A stretch of 64,000 nucleotides of DNA from Chthonomonas sp035294165 (GTDB taxonomy: Bacteria > Armatimonadota > Chthonomonadetes > Chthonomonadales > Chthonomonadaceae), in assembly GCF_035294165.1 (NCBI RefSeq), contig NZ_DATGLN010000224.1:10005-74004 (forward strand), given 5' to 3'. Under the pieces are notes generated by a model. That model worked only from the letters and a program-made list of their open reading frames with translations, did not search any database and was not told the DNA's origin. Shown here piece after piece: positions 17,633 to 25,431 of this stretch. A program made the position numbers and the translations under genes. How positions within the stretch are numbered: the first letter of the stretch is position 1; each line of letters opens with the position of its first letter.

Positions 17633-18868
17633 GTGCCCAAAAAGCCAATCATAGCCGCACTTGATATAGGAACCACCAAAATATGCGCGCTTATCTCCGA
17701 GCTGCACGGTCATCAAGAGATCGTGGTAACCGGCATCGGGCTGGAGCCGTCTCAGGGGATAAAGCGAGGCGTCGTTGTGGATTTAGAGGCAACCGCTCGT
17801 TCGGTGGAGCAGGCGCTCTCGAAAGCCGTGCAACAGGCCGGTTACGATATTGAGGCTGCCTATGTGGGGGTTACCGGGGAACATATCGCCTCTTTAAACA
17901 GTGAGGGCAGCATCACCATAGCCCAACCCAATCATGAGATCACGTCGGCGGATGTCGCCCACGCCATTCAGGTGGCTCGTAACATCACTCTGCCGCCGGA
18001 CAGGCGCATTCTTCATGCCATTCCGCGCGGCTTTACCGTAGATGGGCAATGCGGCATTCGCGACCCCATTGGCCTAAGCGGGAAGCAGCTAGAGGTAAGT
18101 CTGCATATCGTACACGGGGCTACAACCTTTTTGGAAAACGTCGAGAAGTGCGTAACGCGGGCAGGGGTCGCCGTCATCGAGGCGGTACTCGAACCGATCG
18201 CCACCGCAGAGGCCGTTCTGCTGGAAGCGGAGAAGGAACTTGGCGTCTGTTTGGTGGATATTGGAGGCGGTACATCGGACGTGGCCGTGTTTCAAAATGG
18301 AGCCATCTGTCACTCATCCGTTGTCCCTATCGGCGGAAATCACGTGACAAACGATCTTGCCTACGGCTTAACCGTCGCACCAGAAGAGGCGGAAAGACTC
18401 AAAACCGAAAGCGGCAGCGCCTCGCCAAAACTCGTCATCGAAGACGAGCTTGTGCAAGTCCAGCAGTTGGGACGGGAAAAGTCGAGGCGACTTCCTCGCA
18501 TGGAGCTGGTACACATTATCGAGCCTCGCATGCAAGAGCTTTTCGAGATGGTACGAGACGATCTAAAATCGGAAGGCCTGTTAGGCCAGGTGCCCGCAGG
18601 CCTTGTGCTAAGCGGTGGCGGAAGCCTTTTAGCCGGATGTGAAGAGGTGGCTCACGATGTGCTGGCATTGCCGGTACGGCTAGGCACCCCGGCGCGACTC
18701 GGCGGCCTGGGTGAGACTTTAACCCACCCCATGTACGCTACAGCGGTAGGGCTTCTGCGCTATGGTGCCCAGCGCCAGTTAAAAGCACCGGTGCAGGCTT
18801 CTTACCAAAAGGCGACAGGGCTACTGCCCGGCCTGCTCAAATGGTTTCGTAAGATTTTCGATGTATAG
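17633..18868 (+). CDS. ftsA: Cell division protein FtsA
   Basis: FtsA is the actin-fold protein that tethers FtsZ to the membrane. IIAALDIGTTKICALI is the first phosphate loop. VVDLEATARSVEQALSKA and the SHS2/1C insertion follow, then CLVDIGGGTSDVAVF (second phosphate loop) and GLVLSGGGSLLAGCEE (adenosine motif). The C-terminal LLPGLLKWFRKIFDV is a plausible amphipathic membrane-targeting helix. The start is GTG 17633, giving the normal N-terminus MPKKPIIAALDIG. Confidence 0.95.
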   Translation: MPKKPIIAALDIGTTKICALISELHGHQEIVVTGIGLEPSQGIKRGVVVDLEATARSVEQALSKAVQQAGYDIEAAYVGVTGEHIASLNSEGSITIAQPNHEITSADVAHAIQVARNITLPPDRRILHAIPRGFTVDGQCGIRDPIGLSGKQLEVSLHIVHGATTFLENVEKCVTRAGVAVIEAVLEPIATAEAVLLEAEKELGVCLVDIGGGTSDVAVFQNGAICHSSVVPIGGNHVTNDLAYGLTVAPEEAERLKTESGSASPKLVIEDELVQVQQLGREKSRRLPRMELVHIIEPRMQELFEMVRDDLKSEGLLGQVPAGLVLSGGGSLLAGCEEVAHDVLALPVRLGTPARLGGLGETLTHPMYATAVGLLRYGAQRQLKAPVQASYQKATGLLPGLLKWFRKIFDV

Positions 18869-18936
18869 CTTATCTGGTATAAACGGATAGGGGCGCAAAC
18901 CAACATACGAAATATTAAAGGGGGATATACCTGCCG

Positions 18937-20049
18937 ATGATAAATAATAACCTAATTGGAAGCAATCTGCCCGACCTCGGTTCCGCACGTATCAAAGTCG
19001 TTGGTGTTGGCGGTGGTGGCACCAACGCGGTGAACCGCATGATCGAGGCCGGCCTTACGGGCGTCGAGTTCATTGCAATGAATACCGACGTCCAGGTGCT
19101 TAACATCTCCAAAGCGAACCGCAAACTCCAGCTCGGTGAAAACTCCACACGCGGTTTGGGAGCCGGCGGTGACCCGAATCTGGGGCGCACGGCCGCCGAA
19201 GAGAGCAAAAGCGAGATCAAAAAAGTGCTCGATGGGGCCGATATGGTCTTCATTACCGCCGGCATGGGCGGTGGTACCGGCACGGGCGCAGCACCCATCA
19301 TCGCCGAAATAGCACGCGAGATCGGCGCCCTTACCGTGGCCGTTGTTACAAAGCCTTTTAAGTTTGAAGGCCCTCTACGCGAACGCCTCGCCGAAGAGGG
19401 CATCGAGACCTTGAAAGCACGTGTGGATACCATCATCGTGGTGCCAAACCAACGCCTTCTCTCGATAAGCGATCGCCATATGACGCTGGTAGACGCCTTC
19501 AAGACCGCCGATGATGTCCTCCGCCAAGGCGTTCAAGGCATCTCCGACATCATCACCATCCCCGGCATGATCAATGTGGACTTCGCCGATGTGAAAGCCA
19601 TCATGACCGGGGCCGGCCCGGCACTTATGGGCATCGGAATGGCCGAAGGCGACCATCGTGCCGTCGAAGCCGCCCAAATGGCCGTCTCCTCCCAGCTGCT
19701 AGAAACCAGCATCAACGGGGCTACGCGTGTGCTTGTGAACGTGACATCGGGCAACGACCTTACCCTCTCCGAATTCAATGAGGCTGCCGACCAGATCGCA
19801 CAACTATGCGACCAGCGCGATGCGAATATCATCTACGGATGGGTGCCAGACCCCAGCATGGAGGGCGCTGTGCGCATTACCGTACTAGCCACCGGCTTTG
19901 GCAGCGTGGACAGTCGGCCGCAGCAGCCGACGGGACAACAGCCTACCTCCACCCAGAAACCGGCCCCACCTCAGCCAACCAAACCGCAGGAGCCAGAACG
20001 GGTTACGCCCGAAGACATTGATATTCCCGCCTTTCTCCGGCGGCGTTAG
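18937..20049 (+). CDS. ftsZ: Cell division GTPase FtsZ
   Basis: FtsZ polymerises into the Z ring. KVVGVGGGGTNAVNRM (20-35), the tubulin signature GGGTGTG (111-117), the synergy loop NVDFADVKAIM and the usual GTPase-domain length are all present. After residue 320 a Pro/Gln-rich linker leads to the conserved C-terminal peptide DIDIPAFLRRR, the docking site for FtsA. The start at 18937 is preceded by AGGGGG at slightly long spacing. It is the last dcw gene; about 100 bases separate it from the next gene and no convincing terminator was seen there. Confidence 0.97.
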   Translation: MINNNLIGSNLPDLGSARIKVVGVGGGGTNAVNRMIEAGLTGVEFIAMNTDVQVLNISKANRKLQLGENSTRGLGAGGDPNLGRTAAEESKSEIKKVLDGADMVFITAGMGGGTGTGAAPIIAEIAREIGALTVAVVTKPFKFEGPLRERLAEEGIETLKARVDTIIVVPNQRLLSISDRHMTLVDAFKTADDVLRQGVQGISDIITIPGMINVDFADVKAIMTGAGPALMGIGMAEGDHRAVEAAQMAVSSQLLETSINGATRVLVNVTSGNDLTLSEFNEAADQIAQLCDQRDANIIYGWVPDPSMEGAVRITVLATGFGSVDSRPQQPTGQQPTSTQKPAPPQPTKPQEPERVTPEDIDIPAFLRRR

Positions 20050-20152
20050 CCACTGCACGGGAACAACTCTCTCCACCGATGAGTAGAGTTATATCGGTAT
20101 ATCCCGAAAAAGATTAAGGGCGTTATCGCTTAAGCATCGCCGGAAACCTGCT

Positions 20153-21304
20153 GTGGCAACGAATAAGACAATCTATCTGGATCACGCAGCTACCACCCCC
20201 ATCGAGCCGGAGGTGTTAGAGGCGATGCTGCCTTGGCTTCAAGAGGGCTTTGGCAACCCCTCTAGCATCCACCGGCTTGGACGTGAGGCGCGGGCCGCTC
20301 TTGATTCGGCCCGCGATTCGGTGGCCGCTCTCATCGGTGCCGACTACAGTGAAGTCTACTTCACCTCAAGCGGCACCGAGGCCGACAACCTGGCCATCAT
20401 CGGCACGATGTTAGCTGCCCCACCCTCCAAAAATCATCTTGTGGTCTCCGCCATTGAACACCATGCCGTGCTCCATTCCGCTCACTTTTTGGAGACGCTA
20501 GGCTATCGGGTGACGATGGTGCCGGTAAACTCGGATGGGGTGGTAGAACCTCAGGCCGTCGCCGATGCCATCACAGACTCTACGACACTTGTCTCCATAA
20601 TGCACGCCAATAACGAGATCGGAACGATTCAGCCCATTGCCAAGATAGCCGCAATCGCACATGAGCGGGGAGCGCTTTTCCATACAGATGCCGTACAAAC
20701 AGCGGGGCTTCTGCCCATCCACGTACGAGAACTGAATTGCGACCTCCTTTCCCTTAGCGCCCACAAGCTCTACGGCCCTAAAGGAGCCGGTGCCCTCTAC
20801 ATTCGTCAGGGGCTTAAAGTAACCCCCATCCTCTATGGCGGGGCACAGGAAAGGGAAAAACGAGCCGGTACCGAGAATGTAGCGGCCCTTGTTGGCTTTG
20901 GCAGAGCGGCAGAACTTGCGAGGGCGCGGCGTCAAAAAGATGCTGTAGCCATTGCCACGCTTCGCGATAGGCTCCAACAGAAACTCTTGGAGGGGTGCCC
21001 AGACCTCCGTATAAATGGCCATCGGCACTACCGCCTTCCAGGCCTTCTTAACGTTTCCGTGGAAGGCATCGAGGGTGCAACCCTGCTGATGAATCTCGAC
21101 CGTCTCGGCATTGCCGTCTCCAGCGGAGCCGCCTGCTCCTCCGGCTCCATCGAGCCTTCTCACGTTCTTCTAGCCCTCGGACTTCCGCGTTCTCTTGCTG
21201 CGAGCGGCATTCGCTTTAGCATTGGCCGTCACAACACCGTAGACGAGATAGACCACGCCGCCGAGGCCTATCTCTCCGTTGTTCATCGGCTCAGGCGGAA
21301 CTGA
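20153..21304 (+). CDS. Cysteine desulfurase (IscS/NifS family)
   Basis: This PLP enzyme takes sulfur from cysteine for Fe-S clusters or tRNA thiolation. Motifs are YLDHAATTP at the start, HHAVL, the PLP lysine Lys205 in SAHKLYGPKG, and the catalytic Cys328 in SSGAACSSGSIEPSHVL. The long flexible catalytic loop marks the IscS/NifS group rather than SufS. The start is GTG 20153 and length (383 residues) is normal. No IscU, NifU or MnmA gene lies next to it. It may be transcribed from ftsZ or by itself, and ends about 70 bases from the convergent xerD. Confidence 0.93.
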   Translation: MATNKTIYLDHAATTPIEPEVLEAMLPWLQEGFGNPSSIHRLGREARAALDSARDSVAALIGADYSEVYFTSSGTEADNLAIIGTMLAAPPSKNHLVVSAIEHHAVLHSAHFLETLGYRVTMVPVNSDGVVEPQAVADAITDSTTLVSIMHANNEIGTIQPIAKIAAIAHERGALFHTDAVQTAGLLPIHVRELNCDLLSLSAHKLYGPKGAGALYIRQGLKVTPILYGGAQEREKRAGTENVAALVGFGRAAELARARRQKDAVAIATLRDRLQQKLLEGCPDLRINGHRHYRLPGLLNVSVEGIEGATLLMNLDRLGIAVSSGAACSSGSIEPSHVLLALGLPRSLAASGIRFSIGRHNTVDEIDHAAEAYLSVVHRLRRN

Positions 21305-21373
21305 TCAACTATCGAGCCATTTCTTTTATGCGTTTATTATTAGCAGAAGAATTTGTCAATAAAAAGTAGTTTT

Positions 21374-22342
21374 TTACTTTGCCCGTGGGTGCTTCTGCTT
21401 GTAGACCTCTTTCAGCCGAAGATTGCTGACGTGGGTATAGATTTCGGTAGTGGTGATTTGGCGATGCCCCAAAAGCTCCTGAATGGTGCGCAGATCGGCC
21501 CCTTGCGACAACAGATGCGTGGCGAAAGAGTGACGGATAACATGCGGGGAAACCGGCTCATGAATCTCCGCTTTGGTAGCCCGCTCGCGTAATATCAGCC
21601 GTACCTGCACACGGGTTAACATTCCGCCACGTTGATTCGGAAAAAGGTAGGGGCTTGCCGCTTCCTTCAACCCGATTCCGGTAGCGCGTGGTCGGCCCCG
21701 TTTACGCTCGCGAGGAACAGGCTCTTGGCCGGTCTGCAACACCTGTCGTCTCTTTTCCAAATAGAGCGCCAGATAATCGGCCGCCGTCTTCCCCATAGGC
21801 ACAAGTCGCTCCTTGCGCCCCTTTCCGTAACAACGGATCATGCCCGACTCCCAGTCTACATCGTCAACGGTAAGTGCGCAAAGCTCGGATACCCTTAGGC
21901 CGGTAGCGTAAAGCAGTTCACAAAGCGCCTGATCGCGCAGGGAACGCGGGTCTTGAGGGTCTGGAATATGCAGCAACCGCTCCACACTATCCATCGAAAG
22001 CGCACGTGGCAACCGTGCCGGGCGTTTTCGGCTAGGGATGTTGGCCATAAAATCGTCTTTGCGGGCACCGGCTACCACCAAATAGCGTGCGAAAGAGTGT
22101 AAAGCCCCAAGCTTTCGCGCAATGCTGTTTTCAGAAAACCTTTGTTCCAGCATCTGCGCAATCCAGGCTAGCACGTGCGTCTCTGTGAGATCTCCTACTG
22201 TGCGGGCACCGCGTTGCATGGCTAAGAGGAGAAACTGCCCTAGATCCGTACGATAGCCTGCCACTGTGTTTTGCGAAAAGCCACGTTCTCGCGCAATATA
22301 GCTCAGAAAATCCTCCACATAGCTGTGCAACTCATTTGGCAT
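21374..22342 (-). CDS. xerD: Tyrosine recombinase XerD-like
   Basis: The XerC/XerD family resolves chromosome dimers at dif with FtsK. The catalytic set is complete: Arg150 (ATGLRVSEL), Lys174, His267 and Arg270 (HVIRHSFATHLL), His293 (LLGHRQITTTEIYTHV) and Tyr302. The N-terminal SAM-like domain (1-105) is normal. A basic insertion around residues 208-228 (RERKRGRPR) lengthens the protein to 322. GGAGAG lies 8 bases before the ATG. It is the last gene of the pgpH operon, 4 bases after corC. XerC versus XerD cannot be settled by eye. Confidence 0.9.
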   Translation of the reverse strand: MPNELHSYVEDFLSYIARERGFSQNTVAGYRTDLGQFLLLAMQRGARTVGDLTETHVLAWIAQMLEQRFSENSIARKLGALHSFARYLVVAGARKDDFMANIPSRKRPARLPRALSMDSVERLLHIPDPQDPRSLRDQALCELLYATGLRVSELCALTVDDVDWESGMIRCYGKGRKERLVPMGKTAADYLALYLEKRRQVLQTGQEPVPRERKRGRPRATGIGLKEAASPYLFPNQRGGMLTRVQVRLILRERATKAEIHEPVSPHVIRHSFATHLLSQGADLRTIQELLGHRQITTTEIYTHVSNLRLKEVYKQKHPRAK

Positions 22343-22346
22343 AGCT

Positions 22347-23948
22347 TTATCTCTCCAAACCGCTTGGTTTTTCTTCCTGTGTCTTATCGCTCACCACTGC
22401 CTGCTCGTCATCCACCTCTTCTTGCTCCGCTTGGTGTGGCATAGGCAGCTCCATTTTCACTTTGGTAATGCGTCGCCCATCGGTGGCTTCCACGCAGAAT
22501 CGAATATCCTCGTAAACCACCTCTTCGCCCGCCTGTGCCTGCCGCCCCAAAAGCGCAAATACAAACCCGCCAATGGTATCGGCCTCCTCCTCAGGGAGAT
22601 GAAGCTCGAACCGCTCGTTGATGTCTTCCAGGCTCATGCGCCCGTCGAGAAGATAGGTGCGGTTATCAATCTCAGTAACCATCGGCTCTTCCGTATCGTA
22701 CTCATCCTGAATATCGCCCACAATCTCCTCAAGCAGGTCTTCGATGGTGACCAATCCAGACGTGACCCCATATTCATCGCGCACAATGGCGATCTGCTGG
22801 CGGCTTCTGCGAAACTCCGATAGCAACTCACCTATCTTCTTGGTCTCCGGAATGAAATAGGCAGGGCGCATGATGCGCCGTATATCCGCCTCACCTGCCT
22901 CCGTGCTTACGGCGAGACCCAGCAAATCCTTCGCATGCACGATGCCGATAATGTTATCCATATCGCCTTCATAGATCGGAATACGCGAATGCCCCGACTC
23001 TCCGATAAGGCGAACAAGTTCTGATAGCGATCCTCCTATCTCAAAGGCCGTAATGTCAATGCGTGGGGTCATCACCTTACGCACAGGCGTATCGCCGAAA
23101 TCGAGGATCGATTCGATCATCTCGGTCTCTTCAGCTTCAAGAACCCCCTGCTTTTCGCTGGCTTCCACCAACAGTTTGATCTCCTCTTCGTTGATCGCCG
23201 GAGGCGAGAAGCTGGCCGTCCCACCAAAGGGCTTTAGCACAAGGTTAGAGAGGGCGGTGAGCAATGAGACGGCTGGCACAAGCAGAGTCTGCAGCCAACT
23301 AAGCGGATAGACCGCCACCAGCGCAATGCGCTCCGCATACTGCAGGCCTAAACTCTTCGGTGCAACCTCCCCTATAACGAGCGTTAGCACCGCCACAGGC
23401 AAGGTAACAACCAACAGGGCAATGGTGCCGGCATATAGGGTAAACATCGTAGGCAGATGCGCTCGCAACCAGGCGGCTAAGGGTTCCACCGTGCTACTGG
23501 CGGCCAAGCCGGAGGAGAGTGTGGCGACCACCGTAACCCCGATCTGTATGGTGGCCATAAGCCGCGTGAGCTGTTCTCCCGATGTCATCTTAAGCGCCAA
23601 CTGGGCGCTACGCAGCCCTTCATCTGCGAGCTGATGCAGCCGGGTTTTGCGCACCATAATGAGAGCGTATTCCGCCATGGCAAACAGGCCGTTCACCAGA
23701 ATGAGCAGAAACGCAATACAAAGCGCAATAAGCATTTGTGAGGGTCTCGGCGCCGTTGCAGCCGGCAAAGAAGAGACCGTAAGACGAGCATTTGGACGGG
23801 CAAGTAGCGCCTGAGTTGCCCCTACAAGCACCATTCCCACCACGACGCCCCATATCCAGCGCACGCCGGTTCGGGGCTGCGAACTCGGACCCTCTGTTTC
23901 AGATGGTCGTCTAGAACGATGTCTCTTTTTGCGGTTCATGGCAAGCAT
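22347..23948 (-). CDS. CorC/HlyC-type CNNM transporter-like protein
   Basis: This membrane protein has a cytosolic CBS pair, of the family linked to magnesium and cobalt efflux. A basic N-terminus (NRKKRHRSRR) and a first hydrophobic segment (about 30-50) precede the DUF21/CNNM domain with four membrane stretches (about 68-260), a CBS pair (about 275-390, with RKVMTPRIDITAF and GIVHAKDLLGL) and a CorC_HlyC transporter-associated domain (about 405-490). ATG 23948 or ATG 23939 could be the start. The extra N-terminal segment is unusual. It lies two bases after the kinase/PAP2 gene in the operon. Confidence 0.9.
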   Translation of the reverse strand: MLAMNRKKRHRSRRPSETEGPSSQPRTGVRWIWGVVVGMVLVGATQALLARPNARLTVSSLPAATAPRPSQMLIALCIAFLLILVNGLFAMAEYALIMVRKTRLHQLADEGLRSAQLALKMTSGEQLTRLMATIQIGVTVVATLSSGLAASSTVEPLAAWLRAHLPTMFTLYAGTIALLVVTLPVAVLTLVIGEVAPKSLGLQYAERIALVAVYPLSWLQTLLVPAVSLLTALSNLVLKPFGGTASFSPPAINEEEIKLLVEASEKQGVLEAEETEMIESILDFGDTPVRKVMTPRIDITAFEIGGSLSELVRLIGESGHSRIPIYEGDMDNIIGIVHAKDLLGLAVSTEAGEADIRRIMRPAYFIPETKKIGELLSEFRRSRQQIAIVRDEYGVTSGLVTIEDLLEEIVGDIQDEYDTEEPMVTEIDNRTYLLDGRMSLEDINERFELHLPEEEADTIGGFVFALLGRQAQAGEEVVYEDIRFCVEATDGRRITKVKMELPMPHQAEQEEVDDEQAVVSDKTQEEKPSGLER

Positions 23949-23950
23949 GG

Positions 23951-24970
23951 TTAATGGCTCGAAGCCGGGTCTAAAGCGCGCTCATTTGCTTTGTGCGGTG
24001 TCTGTGAAAGCTGGTCTGAGGCTCTCCCTACGCTGTGTACCGCTGCGGTAGACGACGTTACCCGATGCATTGTCCAGCTACGAACGAGCGGCATAAGTCG
24101 AAAGACCAGGGAGGTAAGAAAAATGGCAATAACCGCACCAAGAATGACCTCTCTCACGGAATGAACCCCTGCCTCTACACGGCTATGCGCGATGAGTACG
24201 GCCAACAACACGGCAAGGACGGCAATATAGGAGTTGGCAGCGGTAAAGAAGATGGTCATGGCCAGAAGAAAGCCCAGAGCCGTGTGGCCGCTGATGATAC
24301 CTCCATGCCAGGGGGAGCCGGTGTTACTTAGCAGCTTGGAGATGATGACCAATAACGCGAGTGCTACGACCCCAATAACAACTACCTGTACGATGTCGGG
24401 ACCCGTGTTCTGACGCATCTGTTCCTGAATCTGCACCAGCTTCTTCTGACCGAAGAAGATAAGAACCCCGGCAATGATAGCGTTCATAGCAGACAGCAGC
24501 ACCGCCCCGGCGGCCACATCCTTTGCTAACTTCGCTGCAGGGTTATAGTGCTCGGTCACCATATCCACGATGATCTCGACGGCGGTATTGAACATCTCCG
24601 ATACGATAACCAGCGTAATGGCAAACAGCAGCACAAGCATGTCGCGGTTATCGAAATTAAGCAGCAATCCCGAAAGTAGCACGGCCACGAGCACGATAAA
24701 GTGAATTCGCATGTTCCGCTGGGTACGGAAGCAGTGCAAAATGCCGTCTTGTGCATTGCGAAAACCGACGAAGGCGCCTGCGCGCTGCGAGACGGGTCTA
24801 TTATCGCTTTCGAAGTAGCTGAGAAGCGATCGCAGAAGCGATAGAGGCTCTTTTACCGGCTCAACCTGGTCAGAACCATCTATACGTTTAGGCCGAGAGC
24901 GGCGCTTTGGTGCGGTAAGCTCCCGATCTATAGAAGACCCCGGCGATGTCTCCATTTTTTCCTGGCTCAT
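23951..24970 (-). CDS. Diacylglycerol/undecaprenol kinase fused to PAP2 phosphatase
   Basis: Two enzyme domains share one chain. Residues about 60-175 are a DgkA-type membrane kinase with FVGFRNAQDGILHCFRTQRNMRIH and the metal-binding Glu in EMFNTAVEIIVD. Residues about 190-305 are a PAP2 phosphatase with GGIISGHTALGF (conserved His) and HSRVEAGVHSVREVILGA. The first 55 residues are charged and cytoplasmic; the tail is Ser/Thr-rich. In Gram-positive bacteria DgkA phosphorylates undecaprenol and PAP2 enzymes dephosphorylate undecaprenyl pyrophosphate, so a carrier-lipid recycling role is likely but inferred. The ATG overlaps the ybeY stop and has GGAG upstream. Confidence 0.9.
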   Translation of the reverse strand: MSQEKMETSPGSSIDRELTAPKRRSRPKRIDGSDQVEPVKEPLSLLRSLLSYFESDNRPVSQRAGAFVGFRNAQDGILHCFRTQRNMRIHFIVLVAVLLSGLLLNFDNRDMLVLLFAITLVIVSEMFNTAVEIIVDMVTEHYNPAAKLAKDVAAGAVLLSAMNAIIAGVLIFFGQKKLVQIQEQMRQNTGPDIVQVVVIGVVALALLVIISKLLSNTGSPWHGGIISGHTALGFLLAMTIFFTAANSYIAVLAVLLAVLIAHSRVEAGVHSVREVILGAVIAIFLTSLVFRLMPLVRSWTMHRVTSSTAAVHSVGRASDQLSQTPHKANERALDPASSH

Positions 24971-25431
24971 AACTTCTCCACAGGGTCTAAGGAGACCCCC
25001 AGTATCTCGCGCTCTTTATGGCGCATGATAGCGGCACCTTGCTCCGTTTCGTCCTCATAACCGAGGAGATGAAGTGTGCCGTGCACTGCCAAGAGCGCTA
25101 GTTCATCGGCGAGAGCGATACGATGCTGTTGCGCCTGACGAAGGGCCGTATCCACAGAGATAACGACGTCGCCTAGCAGCAGAGGAAGATCATCGGCAGA
25201 TGTTACAGACGTCGGATCAGGCTCGGTGTGCTGGCCAAAGGAGAGCACATCGGTGGGAGAGTCTTTGCCTCGATACAAGAGGTTGAGTTGATGCACTTCT
25301 GCATCATTTGTCAGCAGAATGCTCACCTCGGCGCGGCTCCTTCCTTCGCTTTGAAGGAGTTGACGAACGGCGCGTCGAAGCGGTAGCGTCGGAACTCTCT
25401 TGGGATAGTTGCGACAAATCATGATGGGCAT
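24967..25431 (-). CDS. ybeY: Endoribonuclease YbeY
   Basis: YbeY is a metal-dependent RNase for 16S rRNA 3'-end maturation and ribosome quality control. RGKDSPTDVLSF (54-65) and GDVVIS are family blocks. The metal motif, normally HGxLHLxGYDH, reads HGTLHLLGYED: His117 and His121 are present, but the third ligand position (127) is Asp and the preceding Asp is Glu. The fold is otherwise intact and 154 residues is normal. Its first 128 bases overlap the end of pgpH in another frame. It sits in the classic pgpH-ybeY-dgkA order. Confidence 0.92.
   Translation of the reverse strand: MPIMICRNYPKRVPTLPLRRAVRQLLQSEGRSRAEVSILLTNDAEVHQLNLLYRGKDSPTDVLSFGQHTEPDPTSVTSADDLPLLLGDVVISVDTALRQAQQHRIALADELALLAVHGTLHLLGYEDETEQGAAIMRHKEREILGVSLDPVEKL

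Noticed and set aside
20498..21163. 221-residue minus-strand ORF opposite the cysteine desulfurase
   Set aside because: Antisense shadow; the desulfurase has intact PLP and Cys motifs.
21305..21373. Bidirectional terminator between the desulfurase and xerD
   Set aside because: Only a weak AAAGTA/TACTTT hairpin is visible; not strong enough to list as a terminator.
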